This document shows, piece after piece, positions 8,010-16,311 of a DNA stretch of 24,558 nucleotides (its first letter is position 1; each line of letters opens with the position of its first letter). The notes below the pieces were generated by a model, which was not told the origin of the DNA, searched no databases, and saw nothing but the letters and a program-made list of their open reading frames with translations. This DNA comes from CAZQEZ01 sp964592475 (GTDB lineage Bacteria; Bacteroidota; Bacteroidia; Cytophagales; Cyclobacteriaceae). Both the position numbers and the translations under genes were made by a program. The stretch lies in NCBI GenBank assembly GCA_964592475.1, contig CAZQEZ010000063.1, positions 1 through 24,558 on the forward strand. Reading direction: 5' to 3'.

Positions 8010-8582
8010 TCATGTTTTGTCTAAATTTTTTTTAATGGAACTGTGTCTATGTTTCATTAAAGCAATAATTTCATTTTCATTATTTGCTTTCAGCAACAGA
8101 TTATTATTACTTTCTTTTAAAAATCCTTCCCTGGTCATATGATCAAATAAGGCAATTAAATTGTTATAATATCCACGAGAATTTAAGATTGCTACTGGTT
8201 TTTCTATAATTGATAATTGAACCCAGGTGAGTATTTCACAAAGCTCCTCCAAAGTGCCAAACCCGCCGGCTAGGGCAATAAAGCCATCGGCCAGTTCAGC
8301 CATTTTTTGCTTACGTTGATGCATGGAGTCCGTCAATATAAGTTCGGAAATCTTTTGATGGCACAATTCTCGCTCTGCTAAAAAACGAGGAATCACTCCA
8401 ATTACAGTTCCACCATTAGTCATTACTGCATTCGCAATTATCCCCATTAATCCTATGCCACCGCCCCCATATACCAATTCAATTTTATTTTGAGCCATTA
8501 ATTTTCCTAAAGCCATAGCTTCATTTTTATAGGCTATATCAGTGCCCTCTGATGAACCACAAAAAACACAAATTCTTTTCAT
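8010..8582 (-). CDS. LOG family protein (TIGR00730-type Rossmann fold)
   Basis: Member of the lysine-decarboxylase-like/LOG family, whose characterised members hydrolyse cytokinin riboside 5'-monophosphates or other nucleotide 5'-monophosphates to base and ribose phosphate. The 190 residues show VFCGSSEG at the N-terminus, YGGGGIGLMG (about 38-47), HQRKQKM and the signature GGFGTLEE near residue 107. The usual proline of PGGxGT is alanine here. The exact substrate cannot be read from sequence; a role in nucleotide salvage is as likely as cytokinin production. It is transcribed away from the cyclotransferase-like gene and convergent with the ureohydrolase-like gene. Confidence 0.88.
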   Translation of the reverse strand: MKRICVFCGSSEGTDIAYKNEAMALGKLMAQNKIELVYGGGGIGLMGIIANAVMTNGGTVIGVIPRFLAERELCHQKISELILTDSMHQRKQKMAELADGFIALAGGFGTLEELCEILTWVQLSIIEKPVAILNSRGYYNNLIALFDHMTREGFLKESNNNLLLKANNENEIIALMKHRHSSIKKNLDKT

Positions 8583-8598
8583 TGTTAATTTTATCTTC

Positions 8599-8606
8599 CA
8601 AATTTA
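8599..8606 (-). promoter_or_regulatory. candidate -7 box for the LOG gene
   Basis: Read on the minus strand, 8606-8599 is TAAATTTG, an exact TAnnTTTG, placed 17 bases before the LOG ATG. A second exact match, TACCTTTG, lies further upstream at 8621-8614, so two overlapping start points are possible in the 47-base divergent gap. Confidence 0.4.
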
Positions 8607-8629
8607 CAGCGATCAAAGGTAAAAAAAAT

Positions 8630-9097
8630 ATGAATGGCATAAGATATTATTTTGCATATGGTTCTAATATGAGCCCACAGAGAATGAATGAACGCTTAGT
8701 GGGTTATAAAAGTAGGAGCTTGGGGATTCTATATGATTTTGAGTTGACCTTTAATAAAATCAACCATCAGGTAAAAGGAGCTGGTTATGCCAACATAATT
8801 GCGGCAAAGGGAAAAGTGGTTGAGGGAGTTGTTTATGAAATAGACAAAACCGGACTACAAATTTTAGATGGATTTGAAGGATACCCTAATAAATATACCA
8901 GGGAATTGCTACCGGTTAAATGTAACGATAGCATAATTGAATCGCATGTGTATATTGCTCAACTTGAAGAGACTGCAGATGATTTGATGCCTGAAATAAT
9001 TTACCTTCAATATCTCTTAGATGCAAAGGATTTATTAAGTGCTGAGTATTATTATAAATTAGAAAGCATTAGGGCCAAAATTAAAGGACAGCAATAG
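8630..9097 (+). CDS. gamma-glutamylcyclotransferase-like (AIG2/GGCT) protein
   Basis: 155-residue protein of the GGCT/AIG2 (BtrG-like) fold. The N-terminal YFAYGSNMSPQRM is the substrate-loop signature. The conserved acidic residue is in the LDGFEGYPNKYTR segment, where the glutamate of FEGYP is the expected catalytic acid. Members cleave gamma-glutamyl amines or dipeptides to release 5-oxoproline, but many bacterial ones have no known substrate. The frame stays open upstream to 8552, but the ATG at 8630 is the likely start because it directly precedes the conserved YFAYGSN and follows an A-rich stretch; the upstream extension would overlap the LOG gene. Confidence 0.82.
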   Translation: MNGIRYYFAYGSNMSPQRMNERLVGYKSRSLGILYDFELTFNKINHQVKGAGYANIIAAKGKVVEGVVYEIDKTGLQILDGFEGYPNKYTRELLPVKCNDSIIESHVYIAQLEETADDLMPEIIYLQYLLDAKDLLSAEYYYKLESIRAKIKGQQ

Positions 9098-9482
9098 AAA
9101 TAGAATACGATTTTGTTTAAAATCAACATAAATATTACTTATTTGAAAATAATGTACTTCCTGATAATCCAATCTTTTAAAAATTCGTATTATAATATAA
9201 GCATTTAGATAAATTAAAAAGCTATTGAATGAATACTTATTAAGCATGCTTTTATAAATAAGATTAGCTTCTCTAGTGTGGTAATTATTAAATTGGCTTA
9301 CTAAATTTTTGCTCATATTTTTTCTTTCGACAAGGCAAAATTTGAGAGCATAACAGCGCTACGGTTGAAAATTTTGACATAATATAAAGGAAAAAGAGGG
9401 GTGAAAATAGTGAGTGAGTTTAGTAATTAATTAACACACTAGTCTATCTGCTGAGTTATGTTTCACCTAAACTTGGCGTATT
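9098..9482. other. 385-base gene-free stretch upstream of tonB
   Basis: No convincing coding sequence on either strand. It holds a small hairpin just after the cyclotransferase-like stop (GATTTT 9109-9114 pairing with AAAATC 9119-9124, no T-run), the inverted repeat at 9336-9376, and a longer-range inverted repeat GGTGAAA (9400-9406) / TTTCACC (9461-9467) near the tonB start. A partial -7 box TATGTTTC is at 9457-9464. The tonB transcript probably starts somewhere in its right half. Confidence 0.55.
9336..9376. repeat. inverted repeat, possible extragenic palindromic element
   Basis: CAAAATTT (9336-9343) pairs with AAATTTTG (9369-9376) around a 25-base interior that itself contains the palindrome AGCGCT (9355-9360) flanked by AAC and GTT. 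G+C of the interior is above that of the surrounding DNA. It could be a dispersed repeat unit or a hairpin in the tonB leader; a single copy in this window cannot decide. Confidence 0.35.
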
Positions 9483-10319
9483 ATGAAAACGATAGATAAA
9501 AAATCCATTACTGATAAGAAGCTGTTTAATGATCATACTGCTCAACTTCTTATTGATAAACCGCGATCAATTCTCCAAATTCCCGAAAAAACCTCCGTAG
9601 CAAGCAATAAAATTAAAGTTATAGAGGATTTAATTGCTCATAAAAGGCAGATGGAATTTGTGCGCAGAAACTCACAACCTCTTTTTTTCTTCATAGGATT
9701 GTGTATTAGCCTGAGCCTTACGATACTGGCTTTTGAATGGCGCTTCTATGAAGACAATAAGTTAGTAAATATGGCCGTGGTAGAGGAAAATATGACCGAA
9801 TTAATGGACATTCCTCCTACAGACCAGCCACCACCTCCTCCGCCAAAATTGGAGCAACCGCAAATTGTGGAAGTACCTAACGAGGAGGAAATAAAGGATG
9901 AAATCGAAATAGATCTGGATGTAGAAGTAACTGAGGAAACAGTAATTGAAAATCGTGAAATAGAAATTATTATGGAAGAAGAGCCCCAGGTTGAAGTTTC
10001 AGAGGAGGTGTTTACCATAGTAGAACAAAAACCCGAACCTGATGGTGGTTTTAAAACCTTTTATGAATACGTAGGTAAAAACCTTAATTATCCTGCTCAA
10101 GCAACTCGAATGGGTATCGAAGGAAAAGTTTTTGTACAATTTATAGTAGAAAAAGACGGAGCACTTACTGATATAGAAGTGATAAAAGGAATAGGGGCAG
10201 GCTGTGATGAGGAAGCAGTAAGGGTATTAAAAAACTCGCCAAATTGGAATCCTGGCAAACAACGTGGAGTGCCTGTAAGAGTAAAAATGATATTCCCAAT
10301 AGTGTTTAAGTTAATGTAA
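9483..10319 (+). CDS. tonB: TonB energy-transducing protein
   Basis: Links the inner-membrane proton-driven ExbBD motor to TonB-dependent outer-membrane transporters. The 278 residues comprise a cytoplasmic N-terminal stretch of about 65, one transmembrane helix (FFFIGLCISLSLTILAF, about 69-85), and a periplasmic proline run (PPPPPP near 117-122). A long glutamate/aspartate-rich linker follows (about 130-185), then a TonB C-terminal domain (about 190-278) with YPAQATRMGIEGKVFVQF and NPGKQRGVPVRVKM. exbB and exbD are not adjacent. Bacteroidota carry many tonB paralogues, so the partner receptors cannot be named. It ends at a bidirectional terminator shared with yicC. Confidence 0.93.
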   Translation: MKTIDKKSITDKKLFNDHTAQLLIDKPRSILQIPEKTSVASNKIKVIEDLIAHKRQMEFVRRNSQPLFFFIGLCISLSLTILAFEWRFYEDNKLVNMAVVEENMTELMDIPPTDQPPPPPPKLEQPQIVEVPNEEEIKDEIEIDLDVEVTEETVIENREIEIIMEEEPQVEVSEEVFTIVEQKPEPDGGFKTFYEYVGKNLNYPAQATRMGIEGKVFVQFIVEKDGALTDIEVIKGIGAGCDEEAVRVLKNSPNWNPGKQRGVPVRVKMIFPIVFKLM

Positions 10320-10346
10320 AAATTAGGAACTTCTCAATTTCAAGAC

Positions 10347-10375
10347 AAAAAAGGCTGACAAGTTCAGCCTTTTTT
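10347..10375. terminator. bidirectional terminator between tonB and yicC
   Basis: A perfect 12-bp stem, AAAAAAGGCTGA (10347-10358) pairing with TCAGCCTTTTTT (10364-10375), with the 5-base loop CAAGT. It has a T-run on both strands, so it can stop transcription from either side. Its last two bases lie inside the yicC stop codon (10374-10376). Confidence 0.9.
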
Positions 10376-11252
10376 ACAAAATGTTTAGTACTTGTTCTTT
10401 TATTTTTTCTAACTCCTCTTTCATGATCACTACATGCTTTTGAATTGAGGCATGGTTTGCTTTGCTGCCTAATGTGTTGATTTCTCTGCCCATCTCCTGT
10501 GATATAAAATTAAGTTTTTTGCCATGTGGACCACCTTTTTCCATCATCTCTTTAAAGTAACTCAAGTGGCTCCGCAGGCGCACCTTTTCTTCACTAATGT
10601 CGAGCTTTTCAATATAGAATATTAGCTCCTGTTCAAAACGATTTTGATCATAATCCGAATTGTTGGCCAGTTCTTTTAAGTTATTCCTCAGGCGGTCTTT
10701 TACTATGTTCAATCTTTCCGGTTCATGCTCTTCCAGGAACTTCAGGTTTTGATCGATTATATCTACATAATCGATCAAGTTCTTCTTTAATTCTGCTCCT
10801 TCACGGTCACGAAAAATATTGCACTTATCCAAAGCTTCTGCTATAAGCTTTTCAACAATAGCATAATCATCTTCAATAGAAGGATTGTCTAAAGTGGTAA
10901 TCATTACTTCCGGTGCCTGAAGCGAAAGCTTGAAAAGCTCCTGTTCACTTGCTCCTACTTTCTCGGCTAGTTTCTTAAAATGATTATAGTAAAATTGAAA
11001 AAGTTCTTGATTAATGGTTGTGGGTAAGTCAGAAATACTTTTTTTCTGAAATTCAATGGTAATCATTACTTTACCACGTTCTAATTTTTCCCCGGCTAAA
11101 TTTCTGATTTTTAGCTCTTTTTCCGAAAATTGTTTAGGTACTTTAAGATTGATATCAAGATATTTAGAATTTAATGATTTAATTTCTACAAGTACTTGAT
11201 AGTCATCATTGTCTAATTGCACCTGGCCGTAGCCTGTCATAGATTTCAACAT
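10374..11252 (-). CDS. yicC: YicC family endoribonuclease
   Basis: 292-residue YicC-type protein. E. coli YicC is an endoribonuclease, and the family's first residues MLKSMTGYGQ are exact here. The C-terminal DUF1732 region is intact, with DISEEKVRLRSHL, PHGKKLNFISQEMGREINT and KANHASIQ. These blocks contain the conserved acidic and histidine residues expected for the catalytic end. In many bacteria yicC is followed by gmk (guanylate kinase); here it ends directly at the terminator facing tonB, so that pairing is absent. It lies 65 bases downstream of the large envelope-protein gene on the same strand. Confidence 0.93.
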   Translation of the reverse strand: MLKSMTGYGQVQLDNDDYQVLVEIKSLNSKYLDINLKVPKQFSEKELKIRNLAGEKLERGKVMITIEFQKKSISDLPTTINQELFQFYYNHFKKLAEKVGASEQELFKLSLQAPEVMITTLDNPSIEDDYAIVEKLIAEALDKCNIFRDREGAELKKNLIDYVDIIDQNLKFLEEHEPERLNIVKDRLRNNLKELANNSDYDQNRFEQELIFYIEKLDISEEKVRLRSHLSYFKEMMEKGGPHGKKLNFISQEMGREINTLGSKANHASIQKHVVIMKEELEKIKEQVLNIL

Positions 11253-11288
11253 AAATAATTAGCTTTAGAACTCGCTAAAGGAGTGGCG

Positions 11289-11296
11289 CAAAAATA
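11289..11296 (-). promoter_or_regulatory. candidate -7 box for yicC
   Basis: On the minus strand, 11296-11289 reads TATTTTTG, an exact TAnnTTTG, 36 bases before the yicC ATG. No clear -33 TTG is visible, and the upstream gene ends at 11318, so yicC may have both this promoter and read-through. Confidence 0.38.
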
Positions 11297-11317
11297 CGAA
11301 AATTAAAAAGCTATTTG

Positions 11318-14300
11318 TTAAAAATCGAAACCTAAACTTACTAAATATCTTCTATCTTGAACTACGTAGTCTTCTACTGGCCAGGCAATATCAAATTTAA
11401 CAAAATATCCTAGTAGCATCGTGCGTACCCCGGTACCATAACTGGATAGCCAGGGATTTTTGTAATTTTTTACTCTTATGAAAAAACTTCCCGATTCTAT
11501 CGGAACGGTATTGATCTCGTTTTCGGTAGCAAAAGGAGAGTTGCCAGTCCAAGCCGACCCTATATCATAAAAACCAACGAATTGCAGGTTTCTAAAAAAG
11601 TTGGAAGCAATAGGCCCACGATAAAATAATTTAACAATAGGTACTCGCAATTCTGCATTAAATAACATTGCGTTGGCTCCATATAAGGTGTTGAAATTAA
11701 ACCCTCGAAGTCCGGTTAAAAATTCAGTAAAAAGTATGTCGCTATTATCAGTTTCAGCAGCAATGATTAGCGGATTATCTTCACCTTCTTTTGTGACTTT
11801 TGGCGTAACCCAATTGTCCACTCCACCCAAAAGATAATTTTGCTGATTATTACCCCAAAAACGTCCGTAGAAGAATCGCGTAGCAAAAACCATCTCCCTG
11901 TAAATTTTTTGATAATTTCTTACGTCAAGTTTAAAATTGCTAAATGATCTGCTTTTATCATTTAATCCCTCGTAATGAGTAAATTGCAGCTTGGCTCTGG
12001 TGCCTTGAATTAAATTTAAGCCTTTTACAATCGTGTTATCAAATATATACTCTGTGCTAAAACCAGCAAAATTGGTGTTTTGGACATTAATTAATGAAAT
12101 GGGAGCCAAATCATAAAAATAAGTAGATGCAAAAAAGGGATTGATTGAAATTCGGCTACTTACATTAAGTGGTATTGAAGCAGTAGTTTGAATTTTATTA
12201 AATGTGTATTTATGATCGTCTATTGGAGATTCATCTAAAGGTAATACCCATACCTTGCGTTCATATCGCAACCCGAAATCAATTCTTTCTTTCAAATATC
12301 GATATTCTGCAAATACATTGCCGCTTCGTAAATTTGGGGTTACCAACACTCCACCATTAAATTTATGGTTCTCTAATAGGTCGGTCATTTGAGTTTCTAA
12401 TTGTATGCCAAATCCTAGAAGGGGATCTATTACAAATGATGTAGTTAGGTTATTCCAGGTAAATCTTGGTTCGTAGTCCAATGGACCTTGCACTTTACTT
12501 TCTCTTCTTGAGCGGCGATATGCACTTAGAAAGGACTCTTCGGGTTTACTTTCGTTTACTACATCTTCATCAAAAGTATAATTATCAGTGTCAACTAAAT
12601 TGTCTGACCTTTCAATCATTAATTCCAGGGGTGTTTTTTCCTGTTCTTGTAAGTTGGCCAGTGAGTCTTCAGTGGCAGCTTTACGTAATGAATCCTGGCG
12701 GGCCATTTGTCTTTGACGAAGTCTGGAAGTTACTATTTTAGCATTTATTATTTGTTGCCTTTTAGTTTGAGGGGTAAAAATATTGTTGTTAACATTAAAT
12801 TCATCATTTAAATAAACTTGGTTTTGACTTTCATCTATCATGATAAAAGCCAATTTATCAAGTTCATCTGTTACTTCATAATCTTTTATGCTGTACAAAT
12901 AATTAGTTACCTGGTTGTATAATTTGTTTTTTATCTGATACTTATATATATTAAATATACCTTTTTGGTCACTTAAAAATAAAAATTCATTCTCGTTGAT
13001 AGGAATTGGATAAATATCAGAACTAATAGTATTTGTAATACGAGAAAGTTTCTGACGGGTAGTGTCTATATTGTAAACGAAAATATTGAAATTGTCAGTT
13101 ATTTCACTAAAATCATTTATATCATTTTGCAACGAGTCAGTAGTTCTGTTAGATGAAAATATAATTGAGCTGGTATTGGGAACAAAATGTGGATAAGTAT
13201 CGTCAAATATGTCGTTGGTTAATCTTTTTATTGAATTCCTTTTTAAGCTTATTAAAAATAAATCATTTTTTCCATCCAAGTTAGCACTTAAAACCGCCAG
13301 GCTGCCACCATCAGAAATGTCAAAATTTTCTATTCCTTGAAATCTTCCCAATTCTTTTTTCAAAAGATTTTTGCTGCTGGCATTGTAAGTATATAAAAAA
13401 TAAGCTCCATTTTCTTGGGTTATAATCACCAAGTTGTTTTCATCAGCCCAACTAAGCAGAGGCATTTCATAATCTACCTCTTGATTTATTACTTTATACC
13501 CTCCTCGTAAAGCTATTTTGCTTCTGCCAGAATTGGTATTTTCTACTACTACTTTAAATCTGCCTTGATTATTCAAGGTGTAGGTCAGGTAAGTTCCGTC
13601 AGGGCTTAAGGCAACATTTTTTACTTTTACCTCTTGTTTATTAGTATCATCAATTTCATTTTCTTCTGCCGGCAGCAGATAATTTTCTCTTACTTCTGGT
13701 ACCATTTTATTATAATAAGTGTACCATTCGGCAATAAACTGTCTAAACGGAAGCCCTAAGGTATTAGCAATGCTTTTTTCTTCATTTCTAATAATTCGGG
13801 TTAAATTTAAAATATTAGAGATGTTGGATCTGCCATAATTTTCCGCTACAAAATTCCAGATACTTTGCCCAACCAAAACTGCCTCACTCCCGGAGTATTT
13901 ATTTAACCTTCTTATATCATCATCTTTAAAAAAGTCACGTGCAAAATCATCAAGTGTCACGTTATAGCCACGGGCGATATAGGCTGCTGCACCATCCATA
14001 AACCAGTCGGGCAAATTGAGCAAATATTGGTTTTGAAACATATCAGCCAAACTTCCACCAAACATCATTTCATTGATCAACATTTCACTTATATTATAAA
14101 GCAAATTTTCCTTAAAGGCGATAATAGTGCCGGGGTAAGCAATTTCCACATGTGACTTCAAAAACTCTGTTTGACCGCCTAGAGCAAAATTATTTTCATT
14201 GATGCCTACATTGCTTTGTTGTAAATCAAGATTGGAATTATACAAGAAAATTTTAGTCTTAAAGTAAGGTGCGTAGCCTAAAATATCAGTAACTCTATTA

Positions 14301-14515
14301 AATTCTTCCTCCAGATAGTCTGTAGCTAATCTGGCTAGCCATTGACCTCCGTCATAAAAATATACATCGAAATTTTCGGAGCTATAGTAGCGCCAGTCGA
14401 AATTTTTATACTGAATTCTATTTTTGCCAAATGGCTCTAATGCTTGCTGAGCTTCAGCAGTATAAGATAGCAGCGTAAGCAATAAACTGAAGGCGTAAAT
14501 GAAAAATCTTGACAT
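11318..14515 (-). CDS. large envelope protein: gluzincin-like domain, WD40-like propeller and outer-membrane barrel
   Basis: 1065 residues with a Sec signal peptide ending near SYTAEA|QQ (about 22). Residues ~25-270 resemble the peptidase MA-like/gluzincin fold (YYSSENFDVYFYDGG, LPDWFMDGAAAYIARG), but the HExxH position reads INEMM, so no zinc site is expected. Residues ~290-580 contain repeated PD40/TolB-type propeller blades (LSPDGTYLTYT, LSWADENNLVI, YPHFVPNTSSIIFSSNR). A charged low-complexity linker (~595-680) leads to a region of alternating beta strands (~690-1065), Omp85/surface-antigen-like, ending in the aromatic tail LVSLGFDF typical of barrels. Often labelled TolB-like, but it lacks the normal TolB layout. 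Probably outer-membrane embedded; role unknown. Likely co-transcribed with the upstream FAD oxidoreductase. Confidence 0.8.
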   Translation of the reverse strand: MSRFFIYAFSLLLTLLSYTAEAQQALEPFGKNRIQYKNFDWRYYSSENFDVYFYDGGQWLARLATDYLEEEFNRVTDILGYAPYFKTKIFLYNSNLDLQQSNVGINENNFALGGQTEFLKSHVEIAYPGTIIAFKENLLYNISEMLINEMMFGGSLADMFQNQYLLNLPDWFMDGAAAYIARGYNVTLDDFARDFFKDDDIRRLNKYSGSEAVLVGQSIWNFVAENYGRSNISNILNLTRIIRNEEKSIANTLGLPFRQFIAEWYTYYNKMVPEVRENYLLPAEENEIDDTNKQEVKVKNVALSPDGTYLTYTLNNQGRFKVVVENTNSGRSKIALRGGYKVINQEVDYEMPLLSWADENNLVIITQENGAYFLYTYNASSKNLLKKELGRFQGIENFDISDGGSLAVLSANLDGKNDLFLISLKRNSIKRLTNDIFDDTYPHFVPNTSSIIFSSNRTTDSLQNDINDFSEITDNFNIFVYNIDTTRQKLSRITNTISSDIYPIPINENEFLFLSDQKGIFNIYKYQIKNKLYNQVTNYLYSIKDYEVTDELDKLAFIMIDESQNQVYLNDEFNVNNNIFTPQTKRQQIINAKIVTSRLRQRQMARQDSLRKAATEDSLANLQEQEKTPLELMIERSDNLVDTDNYTFDEDVVNESKPEESFLSAYRRSRRESKVQGPLDYEPRFTWNNLTTSFVIDPLLGFGIQLETQMTDLLENHKFNGGVLVTPNLRSGNVFAEYRYLKERIDFGLRYERKVWVLPLDESPIDDHKYTFNKIQTTASIPLNVSSRISINPFFASTYFYDLAPISLINVQNTNFAGFSTEYIFDNTIVKGLNLIQGTRAKLQFTHYEGLNDKSRSFSNFKLDVRNYQKIYREMVFATRFFYGRFWGNNQQNYLLGGVDNWVTPKVTKEGEDNPLIIAAETDNSDILFTEFLTGLRGFNFNTLYGANAMLFNAELRVPIVKLFYRGPIASNFFRNLQFVGFYDIGSAWTGNSPFATENEINTVPIESGSFFIRVKNYKNPWLSSYGTGVRTMLLGYFVKFDIAWPVEDYVVQDRRYLVSLGFDF

Positions 14516-14565
14516 GGGATAACTATTAATTCTGTATCAAAACCTTAATGATATATTTATAACTC

Positions 14566-15612
14566 CTAAAATCTTGATATATTTATTTCTTTATCAAATT
14601 CTTTTTTATTTAAAATCACATCTGCTAGTTGATTGGCAAAAAAAGGCGCTAAAGATACCCCCTTTGTTCCAAAACCATTAAAAACCACTAATAGTTTATT
14701 TTCAGGATGTATACCTATAAAAGGCCTTCTATCGCGAGTTGCAGGTCTTATACCAGCCCATTGATTGACAATGTTAAATTCTGGTTTAAAAAAACGCTGT
14801 AATTTATTTACAATTTGCATCCTACCTGCAGTGGTATTTATAGTATCCAAATTTGCCTTGTCATAAGTAGCCCCTGCCAAAAATCTATTGGTGGCTAAAG
14901 GCAACAAAAACATATCTCTGTTGACGATAAAATCTATCCCTAGTTCGCGATCAGTTGTGAATTCAATTAACTCACCTTTTACCGGATCCATCTTAAGCCA
15001 ATTGAAAAATGGATTCTTATTTACATTGGCACCTTCACAAAAAATAACCTTCTTAACTTCAAATTCCTTATATTCAATTTTATCATGCTTTAAATTTAAT
15101 AAATTCGGCTCAAATTTTTCTATTAAATACTCATTGTTTTTTTGTAAATACTCAGCTGTATGAAATAGAAATTTTTTTACATCGAGGTAACCACTTTGCT
15201 GGAAGAAAATTCCTCCCAATGAATTATTAATTACATCAGATCTCACCGGGTGGCTTAAAATTTCTTTTATAAACGGCTTATACAATTCATCAGCAGATTT
15301 TCCCATCAAGTCGTTCATCTCTGAAACATTATTGAACGGTTTGTATATATTAGTGGAGAAAAAAAAACTACTTGAAAACTTATTTTGCCAATACTGGTAA
15401 AACTGTTGTAGATAGGGAAATAAATGTTGCGCTTTCCAGGTTAAAACCGATCTTTTGCCGGTAACAGGGTTGAAAATGCCGGCTGCTACTTTTGATGCAC
15501 TATCAGGTTTTGGTAGATCTATTAAAAGTACGGAGTTGCCTCTCTGCTTAAACGTGAGAGCCAAAACGCTGCCAGCTATTCCTCCACCTACTATGATATA
15601 ATCGTATTTCAT
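14566..15612 (-). CDS. FAD-dependent oxidoreductase (DAO family)
   Basis: 348-residue protein of the D-amino-acid/glycine oxidase (DAO) family. The N-terminal dinucleotide fold is YDYIIVGGGIAGSVLAL (4-20) with the acidic end of strand 2 in VLLIDLP. The C-terminal WAGIRPATRDRRPFIG followed by FNGFGTKGVSLAPFFA is the usual flavin-contacting block. The closest named relatives are glycine/D-amino-acid deaminating oxidases and the C-terminal half of MnmC, but the substrate is not readable from sequence. It is divergent from the MBL-fold gene with 56 bases between, and precedes the large envelope-protein gene by 50 bases on the same strand. Confidence 0.82.
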   Translation of the reverse strand: MKYDYIIVGGGIAGSVLALTFKQRGNSVLLIDLPKPDSASKVAAGIFNPVTGKRSVLTWKAQHLFPYLQQFYQYWQNKFSSSFFFSTNIYKPFNNVSEMNDLMGKSADELYKPFIKEILSHPVRSDVINNSLGGIFFQQSGYLDVKKFLFHTAEYLQKNNEYLIEKFEPNLLNLKHDKIEYKEFEVKKVIFCEGANVNKNPFFNWLKMDPVKGELIEFTTDRELGIDFIVNRDMFLLPLATNRFLAGATYDKANLDTINTTAGRMQIVNKLQRFFKPEFNIVNQWAGIRPATRDRRPFIGIHPENKLLVVFNGFGTKGVSLAPFFANQLADVILNKKEFDKEINISRF

Positions 15613-15636
15613 TACTGCTTGCTAAGCTAATATTTT

Positions 15637-15644
15637 TAACTTTG
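15637..15644 (+). promoter_or_regulatory. candidate promoter for the MBL-pssA-porU unit
   Basis: TAACTTTG matches TAnnTTTG exactly, 25 bases before the ATG at 15669. A TTG at 15619-15621 could serve as the -33 element, although the 15-base gap is a little short. It may drive the rightward block as far as the M16 gene. Confidence 0.45.
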
Positions 15645-15668
15645 TATAAATTTTAATTTTAATTCAAG

Positions 15669-16301
15669 ATGCAAATAAAGCAATTTGTTTTTAATGGTTT
15701 TGCCGAAAACACCTACATTTTATTTGATGAAAGCAAGAAGGCTGTCGTTATAGATCCCGGGTGCTATGGTAAAGATGAAGAATCGCAACTGAAACTTTTT
15801 GTAGAGGAAAATAGCTTAGAGGTAATTAAATTATTAAATACCCATTGCCATATAGATCATGTGTTAGGCAATTATTTTGTAAAACAAACCTATAATGTTC
15901 CGCTTATAATACATGAAATTGAGGTTCCTTACCTTGAGTCCGTGTCCTCTTATTCTACTAATTATGGTTTTGCACAATATTCGCCTACGGTAGCAGATCA
16001 GTTTATAAAAGAAGGTGATAGCATTAACTTTGGTGATCAGGAATTGAAAATTTTATTTACTCCGGGTCATTCGGCAGGTCATGTGGTTTTTTATCATGAG
16101 CAAAGCAAAAGCTTAATTGGAGGTGATGTGCTATTCCGCCAAAGTATAGGACGCACTGATTTGCCGGGCGGCAATCATCAGCAACTGCTGGATAGTATCC
16201 GCGATAAGTTATGGCCTTTGCCTGAAGATGTAACGGTATTTCCTGGCCATGGCCCTCAAACTACCATTGGGTTCGAAAAAAAACATAATCCATTTTTTTA
16301 A
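15669..16301 (+). CDS. MBL-fold metallo-hydrolase (glyoxalase II-like)
   Basis: 210-residue metallo-beta-lactamase-fold hydrolase of the GloB/hydroxyacylglutathione-hydrolase-like group. The dinuclear metal motif THCHIDHVLGN (HxHxDH, about 57-67), FTPGHSAGH (third histidine), GGDVLF (bridging aspartate) and PGHGP (last histidine) are all present, so it should be active. It lacks the C-terminal glutathione-binding extension of true glyoxalase II, so the thioester substrate is open. It is ten bases upstream of pssA and probably in the same transcript. Confidence 0.9.
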   Translation: MQIKQFVFNGFAENTYILFDESKKAVVIDPGCYGKDEESQLKLFVEENSLEVIKLLNTHCHIDHVLGNYFVKQTYNVPLIIHEIEVPYLESVSSYSTNYGFAQYSPTVADQFIKEGDSINFGDQELKILFTPGHSAGHVVFYHEQSKSLIGGDVLFRQSIGRTDLPGGNHQQLLDSIRDKLWPLPEDVTVFPGHGPQTTIGFEKKHNPFF

Positions 16302-16311
16302 TTAGATCAAT

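Noticed and set aside
9059..9316. 85-codon minus-strand frame in the gap before tonB
   Set aside because: Rich in Ile, Tyr, Phe, Asn and Lys as expected of translated AT-rich non-coding DNA, with no recognisable motif, and overlapping the end of the cyclotransferase-like gene.
9746..10018. Serine-rich minus-strand frame opposite tonB
   Set aside because: The serine repeats are the complement of the Glu/Asp-rich TonB linker codons, not a separate gene.
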